DNA of 64,000 bases from Emiliania huxleyi CCMP1516 (lineage: Eukaryota > Haptophyta > Isochrysidales > Noelaerhabdaceae): NCBI RefSeq assembly GCF_000372725.1, contig NW_005200881.1, positions 772,850 to 836,849 of the forward strand, read 5' to 3'. The notes below the pieces were generated by a model that made no database searches, had not been told where the DNA came from, and saw only the letters and a program-made list of their open reading frames with translations. Every line of letters starts with the position of its first letter. The first letter of the stretch is position 1. The translations under genes and the position numbers were made by a program. Positions 10,841 to 20,152 of the stretch are shown piece by piece.

Positions 10841-12138
10841 ATGGCGCCGTGGGACTTTCTGTTCGAGGAGAAGACCTACAAGGTTGGCAAGAATGGCGTG
10901 TCCCCGATCCAGAACATGGCCGCGTACCTCGGCGGCTCCGCCATCCAGACCGTGGGCGACAACCCGGTGACGGCGTACCGGCAGCTGGTGCAGCAGTACG
11001 CGAAGAACCTCGCGGGCGAGACCGTCGCCCCCGCCGTCGCCACGGCCGAGGCCAACGCCGTCTTCATCGCCGCGCCGTTCACTGCGTCAATGTCTGGGCT
11101 GTGGCCGCGCCTGATCGGAGTCCTCTTCAAGCGGATCCCGAAGTTCGGCGTGCTGCTGGGGTACACGTACCTGAGCGGGAACGACGAGCCGGGCTACGCC
11201 GCTGCCACCGCCGCCTCCATCCTCTCCGCCCCCTTCATCAACCCTGTCCGCATGGTGGAGAAGCAACAGCGTGCCTTCCTCAAGCAGACGGTGCGCGCCC
11301 CCGCACCCGCCGCACCGACCGCACCGACCGCACCGCCCGCGAGGCCGGGCGAGCGTGGCGCGTCGCAGCGTCCTCACGTCGTCCCCGCCCTCAACCCTCC
11401 CCGCCCTCCCCCCCGCCTGCAGGGCACCGAGAAGCCGATCATGGAGATCCTCGGCGAGGTGCGCTCAGCCGCCGCCATCCGTCCTCCCCTAGAGAAGGTC
11501 ACCGTCTCCCACGCCCCCGCCGCCGCGTCCTCGCAGGCGTCCTCGAAGTATTTCGCGCCCCTCTTCCGGGGGACGGTCCCGCTGATGGGCCACTCGCTCG
11601 CGTCGGCGGTGCTCGGCCTCGTCGGCCAGCCCAAGCTGCAAAAGTACGTGCAGCAGCAGATCGGCCAGACGGGACAGCTGTCCGGCTCCGCGACCAACCT
11701 CGTCGCGTCGGCCGTCGTCTCACCCATCTACGTGGTCGTCACCAACCCGCTCTCCCGCCTCGAGGTCATCATGCAGACCAACTCGATCAAGGGCAAGTCC
11801 ATCGGCCCCTTCGAGGCAGCCCCGCCCGCCTGCACCCCTCGCCCCTCCTGCTCGCGCCCCTCGCCAGTCACCGCTGTCGAAACTACAGCGGCAGTCTTCC
11901 CTTGCAGCGGTCACCCCCCCTCCCCCCCCCCCCTCCGCGCCGCGGTCAGGCTGTGCGCGAGCTCGGTGCCGACATGGCCAAGTTTGGCCTCAGCGGCATC
12001 TTCCGCGGCCAGGGCATCGGCATCTTCAAGGCCATCATATCGCTGACGCTCTTCCACGAGGGCCGCCTCTTCCTCACGCGCCAGTTCAAGGCGTACAACG
12101 TCCGCACGGGAAAGATCCCGGCCACCGCCACCGCCTGA
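10841..12138 (+). CDS. Divergent mitochondrial carrier family (SLC25-like) protein
   Basis: Modelled exons: 10841-11290, 11423-11458 (36 bases), 11537-11815, 11950-12138, giving 317 aa, the usual carrier length. Three spaced motifs mark the threefold carrier repeat: NPVTAYRQL, NPVRMVEK and NPLSRLEV. They stand where the family has P-x-[DE]-x-x-[KR], so the salt-bridge network is altered. The C-terminal GIFRGQGIGIFKAIISLTLF fits the end of a carrier repeat. The first two introns (132 and 78 bases) are multiples of three without stops, so retained-intron isoforms would stay in frame. The third is GC-AG (11816-11949). The product probably sits in the mitochondrial inner membrane or another organelle membrane; the substrate is unknown. 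Confidence 0.65.
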
Positions 12139-12907
12139 GCTGCGCACCGCGGAGCATGCCACGCGGCCCTTGAGGGCTGGGTAAGGCATGCCATGTCACA
12201 TGCACATGATCGGTCGTCTCTTCTGTGATGGTGGGTGGGCCTATAGTGGGCGGGAGTCTGTTGGGCAGGGCAGGGCGGGGGGTAGGGGCGGGGGCTGTCC
12301 GTGACACGACGCCGCGCCGTAATTTATCGGGCGGGCGGGCGGGCTGCGTGCAGTGCGTCGCGGACTGAGGTGGCGCTGCAAGCGTCTGTGTACCGTGGAC
12401 CAAATAGTCGGGGACGGTGGCGACGCCCCGATCTTTGTTTGCGGGCCGTGTACTTCTACTTCAAACTAACGTGAAAACTCGTCTCGTCTGCAAAAAAGTT
12501 AACGCGGCCCACCACCGAGCAATGGCATTGAATTTTGGCGATGGCATACTCGAGTATGGCGCAGCACGCCCGCGCAAGATGGGTGTACCACCGCCGGCCG
12601 TGCTGCCCGCTGGGGTACACCTGCTCGCGCTGGCCACACTGAGACACTGTATGGCAAGCGCGGCGCCCAGGTCGACGGACGACGACATACACACACATAC
12701 ACACCCGCGCACATATGCGGCCATGCACACAACTGCAACTCTGCGCACAGGTGTGGCGACGAGCGAGTCGTGGGCGGTAATCTGTATATGCACTGCGCTA
12801 CAGAGTGCCGCCGTGGCACGTGTGGGGTGTAGGAGGCCGCGATGGACTCGTCTCCACCCTCAGCCGCAACACCGCTCGAGAAAGCCTTGATTCGTGGTGC
12901 TTTGCGG
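12139..12907. other. Intergenic, no supported gene
   Basis: The 3' flanks of the convergent neighbours meet here. There are G-rich tracts (about 12230-12350) and a short (CACA)n stretch near 12690. Open frames present are short and have random composition. Confidence 0.5.
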
Positions 12908-13516
12908 CTATGAAGGAGGCGAGTCCGACTGCATGCCAAAGGCCGAGGCGTAAGGGTCCGGGCGCGGCGAGTCAGGCCCCTCGGGTTCAGAGTCGGCCGC
13001 GGGCGCGAGGTTGTCGCTAGGCAATTTCTCGGCCTTTGGCTGGTTTGAAGCCGACTGCGCTCGAGCCCTCTGAATGAAGTAAAAGAGAAGCACAGCGCAG
13101 GCAGGGCCGATGAGAATAATAGCAATCAAGGTCTGGTGCTTCTTAACCCAAGTGCGTTGTTTGGAGGAGGGGGAGGAGGGAGCAGCAGAGCGTTTCTTGG
13201 CCTTGGAGGTGTGGCTGCTGCTCTTGCTCTTCGCCGCTTTGCTTCCGGCACCGCCGCCGCCGACGCTTCTGCTGGTCTCATTGTCCTTCTTTTGCCGTGC
13301 TCTCTTCTTCGGAGAAGCATCACTCGCGTTCGCAACATCTTTTTCGGATGGCTCAGAGGTTGGAATTGCTTCAGCCTGTGCGGAGGCCGCGGCCGGCTTC
13401 GCTGCGGGCGGAGAGCCACCCGCTGGCGACACGGCTGGCGGCGGAGGGCTGGCCGCCAGGACCACCGTCAAGCAGCAGAGCAAGAATGGTGCGAAGAACA
13501 TCTGTGACGTGTGCAA
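12908..13516 (-). CDS. Single-pass membrane protein with Lys/Ser-rich lumenal region, 202 aa
   Basis: Single exon. Residues 1-22 form a signal peptide (FFAPFLLCCLTVVLAAS). A Pro/Ala/Ser-rich and then strongly basic Ser/Lys region follows (KKRARQKK, KAAKSKSSSHTSKAKK). A transmembrane helix lies at about 132-150 (IAIILIGPACAVLLFYF), and a polar tail of about 50 residues ends QSDSPPS. This predicts a type I topology with a basic, disordered lumenal or extracellular part. No family recognised. The coherent layout of signal, linker and membrane helix supports a real gene. Confidence 0.6.
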   Translation of the reverse strand: MHTSQMFFAPFLLCCLTVVLAASPPPPAVSPAGGSPPAAKPAAASAQAEAIPTSEPSEKDVANASDASPKKRARQKKDNETSRSVGGGGAGSKAAKSKSSSHTSKAKKRSAAPSSPSSKQRTWVKKHQTLIAIILIGPACAVLLFYFIQRARAQSASNQPKAEKLPSDNLAPAADSEPEGPDSPRPDPYASAFGMQSDSPPS

Positions 13517-14998
13517 GTTGTGTAACTTCTCTTTTTCGCCGAATTTTTAACAAAACTCCCTCGCACATCCTGGAGATGTCTGCTCTACTTATTTATTACA
13601 CTGGGCACGGGACTGGCGCGCACTGGCACTAACACACACAAGAAAGCGGATAGAAAACAAGAACACAACGCAGTCTCGCATTACAAGGGACACTCTGTCA
13701 TGTCATGAGAGAGAGATTTTTATTCTTCTCTTCATGTCATGTCGGAGAGGACAAGACAGACAGATCCACCGAGCAGGACAGCTTTAGAACGTGTGGCAAT
13801 CGGAAGTTTCGCTGCGTTTCCTTCTTTTTGTGTGCCGGATACTAGTGATGCTAGGGTCTAGGCGGCCCGTTTTTAGCAAAAAGCAGATACGACGCCTTTT
13901 TTCGCAAAAGCAGAGACACCCACACCGCGCTTGGTGTCCAGTCCGAGCCTGGCTGTTCTTTACCTTTCTACATACATACAGATACAGTCGAGAAGGGAGA
14001 GACAGCACCGGAACTGGGACGAAAAAACGAAAATCGGGCACGGGATAAACACGGAGGCACGTAGTGACGCAAGGGAGTCTACGTAGGCGACGGTGGCGTC
14101 CTCCGACGCCGCGCGGCGAGCTTGAGCTCGTCGCAATCTCATCCGCCGCCGCGAGCGAGCTGCAGCGCGACTGACATTGCACCCCACTCACAGTTATTGT
14201 TATGGTGTTATGGCTCTCGGCACTCGGGGCATAGCAGCCCATAACATGTTCTGGGTGTTATGGCTGTTATGGGCGTTTGGTGCTCCATTCTGGCAACTCT
14301 CAAGTTTCCCTGAGTCTGAGCTGGTCTGGGGCAAAATCTGCAAACCCCCGGCAAAATTACCGGGTATTTTCCAGGTATACCCGGGGGTTTTCAGGTATAC
14401 CCGCAAAATACCCCGGTATTTGCCGGTTCGGCTTATTTTGGGCCCAAACCAGCCTCAGACTCGGAGAGAATTGGTTTTCAAAAATCTCTCTCAGACTCGG
14501 CTCAGAGCCCGGAAAATTTGATGGTTTCCCCGGAAACTAGAGAGGAAACGAAAGGGAGAGAGAGATTTTTAGCAATACCAAACAACGAAAGGGAGAGAGA
14601 GATTTTTATTAACCAAGAGGAAAGGGTGCTGTAGAGAAACACGGAAAAGAAACGAGGCAACGTGCGAGAGGAAACATACATACAAGCCTAACACCACCCG
14701 CCAAGGTTTCGAACAGGTACTCGTACATTTGTACGTCGGTGTCCGAAAAAGAAAGAAAGAAGACAGACAAGTCGAGGGAGGGATGTCCGAGCGCGAGAGG
14801 GCGTTCGCGCCGCCTTTCTTCTCCCGAGGCTTTGTTCTTTCTTCTCCCGCCGTAGAAAATGAAAGAAACAATGCGGCCAACTTCTCGCCGCTCCTGGCTC
14901 TTCGACTCTTGTGGCTCTTCAGCCAGCGTGCGCGCGCTGTTCGAGCTTTGACACGTTGTGTATTCGCGCCGCTACAACGTTGGATTCGCACGTTTCCA
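13517..14998. other. Intergenic between divergent genes, with repeat fragments
   Basis: Contains GGCACGGGACTGGCGCGCAC near 13600, a word found upstream of other genes in the window. Two direct [29 protein letters not shown] units lie at about 14552-14605. A short internally repeated segment at 14341-14440 is built on GGTATACCCG and CCGGTATT. An AAAGAAAGAAAG tract at 14745 lies upstream of the glycosyltransferase. No supported ORF. Confidence 0.5.
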
Positions 14999-16308
14999 AT
15001 GAGGAGAGACCTCGCGGCCACCCTGCTGCTGGTCGCTCTTCTCTTCGCCTTCCCGCTCCACGTTCTGCAAGCATCAAACTCGGGCCGCATTTCTCACGAG
15101 ACGAACCGGACACCAGTGGTGACGGATGGTGGGCTCCCTGCGGCTCGACGAGCACGTGGAGCGCCGGCAATTTGTGCCGACGACAAAAGCAGCATACCGC
15201 GGATCGTTCATCAGTCATGGAAGGAGAAGAGACCGCCGCCACCACTCGAGCCACTCTCAGCCCGCTGGCGATCGCTGAGCGGGTGGGAGTACAGGCTCTG
15301 GACCGACGAGGACAACGAGCGGCTCTGGAAGGAGCACGCGCCCGAGCTGATCGACGTCTTCTCCGCCTACAACGACACGCCGCACACGGTCCGCGACGGC
15401 CACGAGGTCGGGGCCTCTGTGCGTGAGGGCTACGAGATCCAGCGCCCGACGGGGATCCGGAGGGCGGACGCGAGCCGGCTGCTGTACATGCACGTGCACG
15501 GCGGCGTCTACGCCGACCTCGACGTGATACCGTGCGCCGCCGGCCACAGGTGGCCTGCGGCGGCTAGCACTCTTCGGACTCAGTGCCCAGGCCAGCCATA
15601 GGTGTGGCGACAGCATCGACGGGCTGCTCCACAAGCCGCTCGTCCTTGTAAGCCTCACGCCCGGCCCCGCAACTCCGTCGCGCGTCTGATTGCGGGGAGC
15701 TTCGCCCACCGCCCCGCTCCTCCCAGGTGAGAGAGCCCGGGCAGAGCAAGCGGTCGAGGCACACGCGGTACGTGACCAACTTCTTCATGGCGTCAGCGCC
15801 GCGCCACCCCTTCTGGAAGCACGCCCTCGGCCTCTTGCGCCCGCGCGCGCGCCACAAGGACGTGATGAGCGCGGCGGGGCCCTACTTTCTCAACGCGGCG
15901 TGGGAGTCGTACTCGAAGAAGCGGACGCGGCGCTGCGGGGCGTCGACCCGATCCGCGGACGCGCCGCTCCCCTACCACGAGCTGCAGGAGGCGTACGCCG
16001 TCCACTTTTGGGCGGGCACGTGGCACGTCCGGAACCTTGCCACCGCGATGCCGCGCGGGCTCGACACAATCATCTTCGACCGCACGCAGCAGCTGTGGCT
16101 CGGCGTCAACCACAGCGAGAATTGCGCCGCCGCCGCGCCAGACCTCCGCTTCGTTGAGGAGACGTGGGCGTGCTACGACTCGCTCTGGCCGTGCCCACGG
16201 CCAACGTGGGCTCGCTTTGATCGCGAGTGTGGCGGGATCAAATCTCAATGCCCGAGCCAGGCGGCGGCGGAGAACGAGTGGTGGCGGAGAAGCGGCGGGG
16301 TGAGATAG
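14999..16308 (+). CDS. GT32-type glycosyltransferase (DXD, type II membrane)
   Basis: Modelled exons: 14999-15549, 15602-15647, 15727-16308, giving 392 aa. A hydrophobic anchor follows the start (LAATLLLVALLFAFPL). Then come IPRIVHQSWK, EYRLWTDED, RRADASRLLYMHVHGGVY and the DLDVIP (DXD) motif, the hallmark order of the OCH1/A4GALT-like GT32 family. The tiny middle exon supplies DSIDGLLHKPLVL and joins VREPGQSK and then VTNFFMASAPRHPFW and GPYFLNAAW, as expected in the family. It is probably a Golgi enzyme transferring mannose or galactose from a nucleotide sugar with a divalent metal; the acceptor is unknown. The start at 14999 was chosen because the anchor follows directly. Confidence 0.8.
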
Positions 16309-16600
16309 ATGACAGTCTCTCTCTCTCTCCTCATCAATTCAGTCAGTATTCACACACATGTTCACATCACAGTTCAAAAAACGAATCGCAAAAGACAAAC
16401 TCGCTGGTTTTGGCATTGAGAAAACATTCGTGCAAATCCTTGCGGCGCATGTTGCGGCGGCGAGCCTGCGCCCTCGCCCGCCCGCTCCCGGGCCGCGGGC
16501 TCCGCAAACACCGCAAAGCGAGGTGAATACACAATGTGAATACACAAACACATTGAGGGCTCATTGGGCCAACATGACATTGCTTTTTTCAGGTATAGCC

Positions 16601-17475
16601 TCACGTCTGTTCGTGTTCCCCCCTTCTCGCGTTGCTCACATATTGGGTGCCGGCCTCGGCCGCGACGCCGTACACGTGCGTCTGCAGAGGCAACCTCCAC
16701 AGCGCGAGCCGCTCCGTGTGTGTGTGCGTGTCGTCCTCGACCCACGAGGCGATTGGCGGCGGCAAACTGAACGGCACGCGCTCAAAGTCGATCATCGAGT
16801 GCGAGCCGCGCGACACGCGGTCAAAGTTGCGGTTGGAGCCGTCCTTGAGCCGGTAGGTTGTCTGCAGCAGGTACCTGTTGTGAAGTAGTCAACAGTTATG
16901 ACTCTTAGTTGATCAGAAGTAGCACTGGCGTGCGGGACCGCTGGCATGCCGGACCTGCTCCCGCTGCGCGACCAGTGATGCAGCACGCGCAGCACCTCCT
17001 CCGGGTTGAGGTGCTGCGTCATCTCGCGCGAGAAGATGAGGCCCGCGGTCGCGCGCGGCGGAGGCTCCACCACCAGGTCTCCCACCCGAAACTCGACCCC
17101 CGCCGTGCCCTCGAACTCCGCCTGCAGCCTTGCGATCTGCGGCCGAGCAATGTCGACGCCGGTGTAGTGGACGCCGAGCCGCGCAAAGGTGGGCAGCATC
17201 AGCCGCATCCACGTAAAATCACCGCAGGGCGCGTCGAGCACGCTCCTCGCCCTGGTGCGGCCGAGCGCAGCCGCCAGCGCGATCCGGGCGTTGGCGGACG
17301 CCTCCGCCGTCGAGCCGGTGCCCGAGAGGGGCAGGCTCGCGTTTCCGTGCTGCCAGGTGCCAGATTTGTAGATCTGCTCAAACATGCTCGCGGGGGGGAC
17401 GTCCTTCGGCTGCACAGGGAGTTCTCGCCAGGCACGGATCTGGAGGATGAGCTGCAATCTCTGTGCCCCAGCCAT
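16601..17475 (-). CDS. Class I SAM-dependent methyltransferase
   Basis: Modelled exons: 17475-16955 and 16874-16601 (GT-AG intron of 80 bases), giving 264 aa. SAM-binding motif I is visible as SVLDAPCGDFTWM. The acidic motif II is YTGVDIA and the post-I segment is FRVGDLV. SREMTQHLNPEEVLRVLHHW follows, and after the splice YLLQTTYRLKDGSNRNFDR and PFSLPPP, as in FAM-type small-molecule methyltransferases. The substrate is unknown. Met 17475 is preferred; an in-frame upstream Met at 17526 would add residues encoded by the ATGGCTG minisatellite. A cluster of AGCCAT/ATGGCT hairpins lies immediately upstream. Confidence 0.75.
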
Positions 17476-17735
17476 AGTAGATGGCTGAAATGGCTGAAAT
17501 GGCTGTCCCCCAGCCATCTTACCCAAGATGGCTGCGATGCAGCCAGCTCAGCCAAGAGGGCTCACCTCGAGGCGGGCGGTATGGCTGCGGTAGTGCGTCT
17601 CCAGCCATGTCTACCAAGGATGGCTGCCCTGTGTGTATTGCAGCCATCGGCCTGGAGGCTATGGCTGCGCTGTAGCTAGCTCAGCCATCCTTAGGTAAGA
17701 TGGCTGTGTAGGAGCCAGCACAGCCATTCTGGTGT
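17470..17735. repeat. Cluster of AGCCAT/ATGGCT palindromes
   Basis: At least four potential hairpins in 260 bases: a 9-bp stem at 17512-17520/17525-17533 with a 4-base loop, 17602-17608/17620-17626, 17640-17646/17662-17668, and 17683-17689/17699-17705. Direct ATGGCTGAA repeats lie at 17481-17505. The cluster sits in the 5' flank of the minus-strand methyltransferase. Confidence 0.8.
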
Positions 17736-17967
17736 CACATTCCGAGGTTAGCCACTAATATCACATCTTTTGGTTATATTATTTCGCGCTTCATTTGGCT
17801 CCCGTGGGAAGCGTGTTTATAGTGCCAGTGCCGCCAGTCCCGTGCCTAGTGGAAAAACCAAAGAAAGAAAGAAAACATCGGCCCAAGCGAGGGATGGGAG
17901 GACGGCAAGCAGAAGCGACAAGGGAGAGCACGACGAGAAGGGGGCGACCGCGAGGTGGCACGAAGAT

Positions 17968-18017
17968 CAAACACAAAGTTAGAGTTGTTTGGTATTGCTA
18001 AAAATCTCTCTCCCTCC
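17968..18017. mobile_element. 50-bp insert with 6-bp target duplication (GAAGAT)
   Basis: GAAGAT is duplicated at 17962-17967 and 18018-18023, and the paralogous repeats lack the insert. The insert ends in TAAAAATCTCTCTC. The same core (GTTTGGTATTGCTAAAA) recurs near 61580 and, reversed, near 14565. Confidence 0.65.
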
Positions 18018-18060
18018 GAAGATCGCAGCGAGAATCGGAGAGAGACTGCGAAGAGAGATA

Positions 18061-18552
18061 CAGTGGGTTGCGGGCATTAATTAAGAAAACAGGATGGCGC
18101 GGCACGCCGCCGTTTCTAAGCCTTTCCACAGCCCCCATCCACCCCGCGCCGTGGTTTCTTAGCTCCGGCCGGCACTCAAGCCAGCAGAGCCGGCGGGCCC
18201 GAAGGATTTTTAGGTAAGTAAGAGGTAAGCTGTAAGCTGCCGGTCCGCGAGGGCGATGCCAGAGTCTGCCGCTGAGTCGGCTCTCTGGATGACGGGGGAA
18301 GACGCACACACGCCTCCATCCACTCCACTCAGAACACCGCAGACTTGGAAAGTGACAAGTGCGCGCGCCGCAGGCACTTGGAGCACTTGGAGTCAGGCGA
18401 AGAGAAATTTTGAGCTGGGGCTCCCGTTCACACTCGTTTCTGGCCTTTTCTCGGGGCCGCGTCTGCGGCGCGCCGTGGTTTCTTAGATTTTTGCGGAAAT
18501 CGCTCGGCGTGGTTTCTTAACACTACGTTTTCTTAATGCCCGCAACCCACTG
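18061..18552. mobile_element. Non-autonomous TIR element with TA target duplication (Tc1/mariner-like MITE)
   Basis: The 492-bp insert has terminal inverted repeats. The left end is CAGTGGGTTGCGGGCATTAA plus TTAAGAAAAC; the right end reads the same on the other strand without the extra TTAA. TA flanks both ends (18059-18060, 18553-18554). The empty site is seen in the related repeats at about 26890 and 27160 (GAGATAGGAAGAGG). No transposase is encoded. TA target and CAGT termini are typical of Tc1/mariner-type elements; that assignment is inference. Confidence 0.8.
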
Positions 18553-18592
18553 TAGGAAGAGGCGGACGCCCAAGGGTGGGCGACGGCTAGTG

Positions 18593-18654
18593 CAAGAACT
18601 GTGAGAGTGCTCCAAGTCGTGATTTCTTGTTGGTTAATAAAAATCTCTCTCTCT
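18593..18654. mobile_element. 62-bp insert with 6-bp target duplication (CTAGTG)
   Basis: CTAGTG is duplicated at 18587-18592 and 18655-18660, and the uninterrupted repeat copies read GGCTAGCGCACCACAC at this point. The insert ends TTAATAAAAATCTCTCTC, sharing its 3' end with the 17968-18017 insert and with sequences near 13705 and 14595. Confidence 0.65.
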
Positions 18655-18680
18655 CTAGTGCACCACACCCCTCTCCTTAA

Positions 18681-18777
18681 AATCCCTGTGTGGTGGCGGC
18701 GTGCCGTCCTCCCATCCCTCCCTGGGGTTGTCCGTTTTCTTTCTGTTAGGACAGCAAGCCGCCATCACACAGGGATT
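18681..18777. mobile_element. 97-bp foldback flanked by TTAA
   Basis: The left 20 bases (AATCCCTGTGTGGTGGCGGC) recur inverted at the right end with one mismatch. Both ends are flanked by TTAA (18677-18680, 18778-18781), the target of piggyBac-type transposons. Other family copies keep only the left end in the same context, so this may instead be a local inverted duplication. Confidence 0.45.
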
Positions 18778-19404
18778 TTAACCAAACAAAGAAAGACCGG
18801 GAAATTTTTTGAGCTTAGCCTTCGATGTTATGAAACAACGCAAGGCGGACATGGCATACACATCGCTCTCGGGCCCACAGACATCCCGCACACTCGCCGC
18901 ACACCCGCCGCCCCCGCGCGCGCCCCACCCCGGCCGGGAGAAAGGGGAGTGACAGTTTGGGATTGAAAGCCGAGTACCTAAAAAAGAAAGAAAGACAACA
19001 GACACGCCAAACGAGGGATGGGACGAGGACAGGGTCCCCACCTGCACGAGCAGGATTTTGGAAGGACGATCAGGGGGACAGGTGGGGCTCTCCTGCTCCT
19101 GACAAGGGACACGACAGGCTCGCAGCGCGGTGCGCGGCGGACTCCCACATCCACTGGCGGTCTCATCTCAGTCTAGCGACCTGCCTCCAGCTTGTCGCTG
19201 GCAGTCTCTCCTACCACAGGCACACTGACACAGGGGTGGCAGGGGCGGCGGCACGAGTCTCCCACATACTATGCGGGCCTCACTAGAGGTGCGGCCTGTG
19301 CGTGTCCTCGCCCTTGAGGGGGGAGGGGAAGGGGCTGTGTGTCTTTCCATGTGCGACAACACACTATTTTTTTTCTCCGCAGCCAGCGCGCCCTGTAGTC
19401 GTGC

Positions 19405-19695
19405 ATGCCGCTGATCCGCCGCGAATACCAGGAGACGGCCACCTTCATCGTTCAGAGCATCGGCAAGCTGGTGGTCGGTTCGGAGATCGGCGGGACGGGG
19501 CAGAAGAGGAAAGACTACTCAAAGAAGCAGTCGCGCGCGGAGCGGCGCGCCACGGGTGCGACCGACCAGGCGCAGCAGCGCAAAGAGGTCTTGGCCGGCA
19601 CGGTGGTTCTTGCGGTGCTCCTCTTCTTCGCGCTGTACGGCCTCTGGGCTACGATCCAGGGGAATGAGCCGAAGCGCACTCGCCGCAGCAGGTAA
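19405..19695 (+). CDS. Small single-pass membrane protein, 96 aa
   Basis: The ORF starts at an ATG shortly after a pyrimidine tract ending in CCGCAG (19368-19383), which may be a splice acceptor for a 5' UTR intron. The first 60 residues are polar and basic (SKKQSRAERRATGATDQAQQ). A hydrophobic helix follows at about 64-85 (VLAGTVVLAVLLFFALYGLW), with a short basic tail ending RTRRSR. The shape is that of a tail-anchored or small organelle membrane protein (for example a respiratory or ER accessory subunit), but no family is recognised. Confidence 0.5.
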   Translation: MPLIRREYQETATFIVQSIGKLVVGSEIGGTGQKRKDYSKKQSRAERRATGATDQAQQRKEVLAGTVVLAVLLFFALYGLWATIQGNEPKRTRRSR

Positions 19696-20152
19696 CGGTG
19701 TGAGAGATGAAGGGCCTCGTGTAGAAGTCCGTGTGCGCGTAGCCTCTGGACGGCACTTTCGGAGCGGCGCGCTAAAATTCGTTCAACAAAAAGCCATTCG
19801 AGCCCACGCGACACCACACAAGAGAAGTGCTGAGAGAATAAGAGGAGATACACACATACGCGCGCGACCACCTCTCCCCCACACGGCTTTAGACCACACC
19901 CACAGCTGCGCAGCGCGAGAGCGCTGAGCCCCCCGCGCCACACACATGTGCATGCACATGTCTCGATAATGACACGAGCGTGATCAGGTCTCGCACCCAG
20001 CGTGATCCGCCTGAAGGAAACGAGCATCCACCGCACCTTCAGGAGTCCCTGTAGTGTCGCGCGCGTCTCGGCCCACAGCACTCTGCGACTCTGTTCTCTC
20101 GCTGTTGTCGAGGCCTCCCGCCCGTAGTGCAAAGCGCCTCCTCTCTGGGCCC
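19696..20152. other. Intergenic 3' flanks, nothing recognised
   Basis: About 450 bases between convergent genes. It includes a palindromic ACATGTGCATGCACATGT near 19943. No coding or RNA gene seen. Confidence 0.5.

Larger units (their letters stand above)
17800..18790 (+). repeat. Dispersed repeat copy with nested insertions
   Basis: Matches the family at 23230-23470, 26800-27310 and 61600-61775 (…GACAAGGGAGAG…GGTGGCATGAAG…GCGACGGCTAGCG…). Relative to the uninterrupted copies it carries three separate insertions, each flanked by a short target duplication: 17968-18017, 18061-18552 and 18593-18654. It lies between the methyltransferase and the small membrane protein gene. No gene seen. Confidence 0.8.

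Noticed and set aside
12417..12890. 157-codon plus-strand ORF upstream of the minus-strand membrane protein's stop
   Set aside because: Composition is random-like, including a run from a CA-repeat, and no domain or signal is visible.
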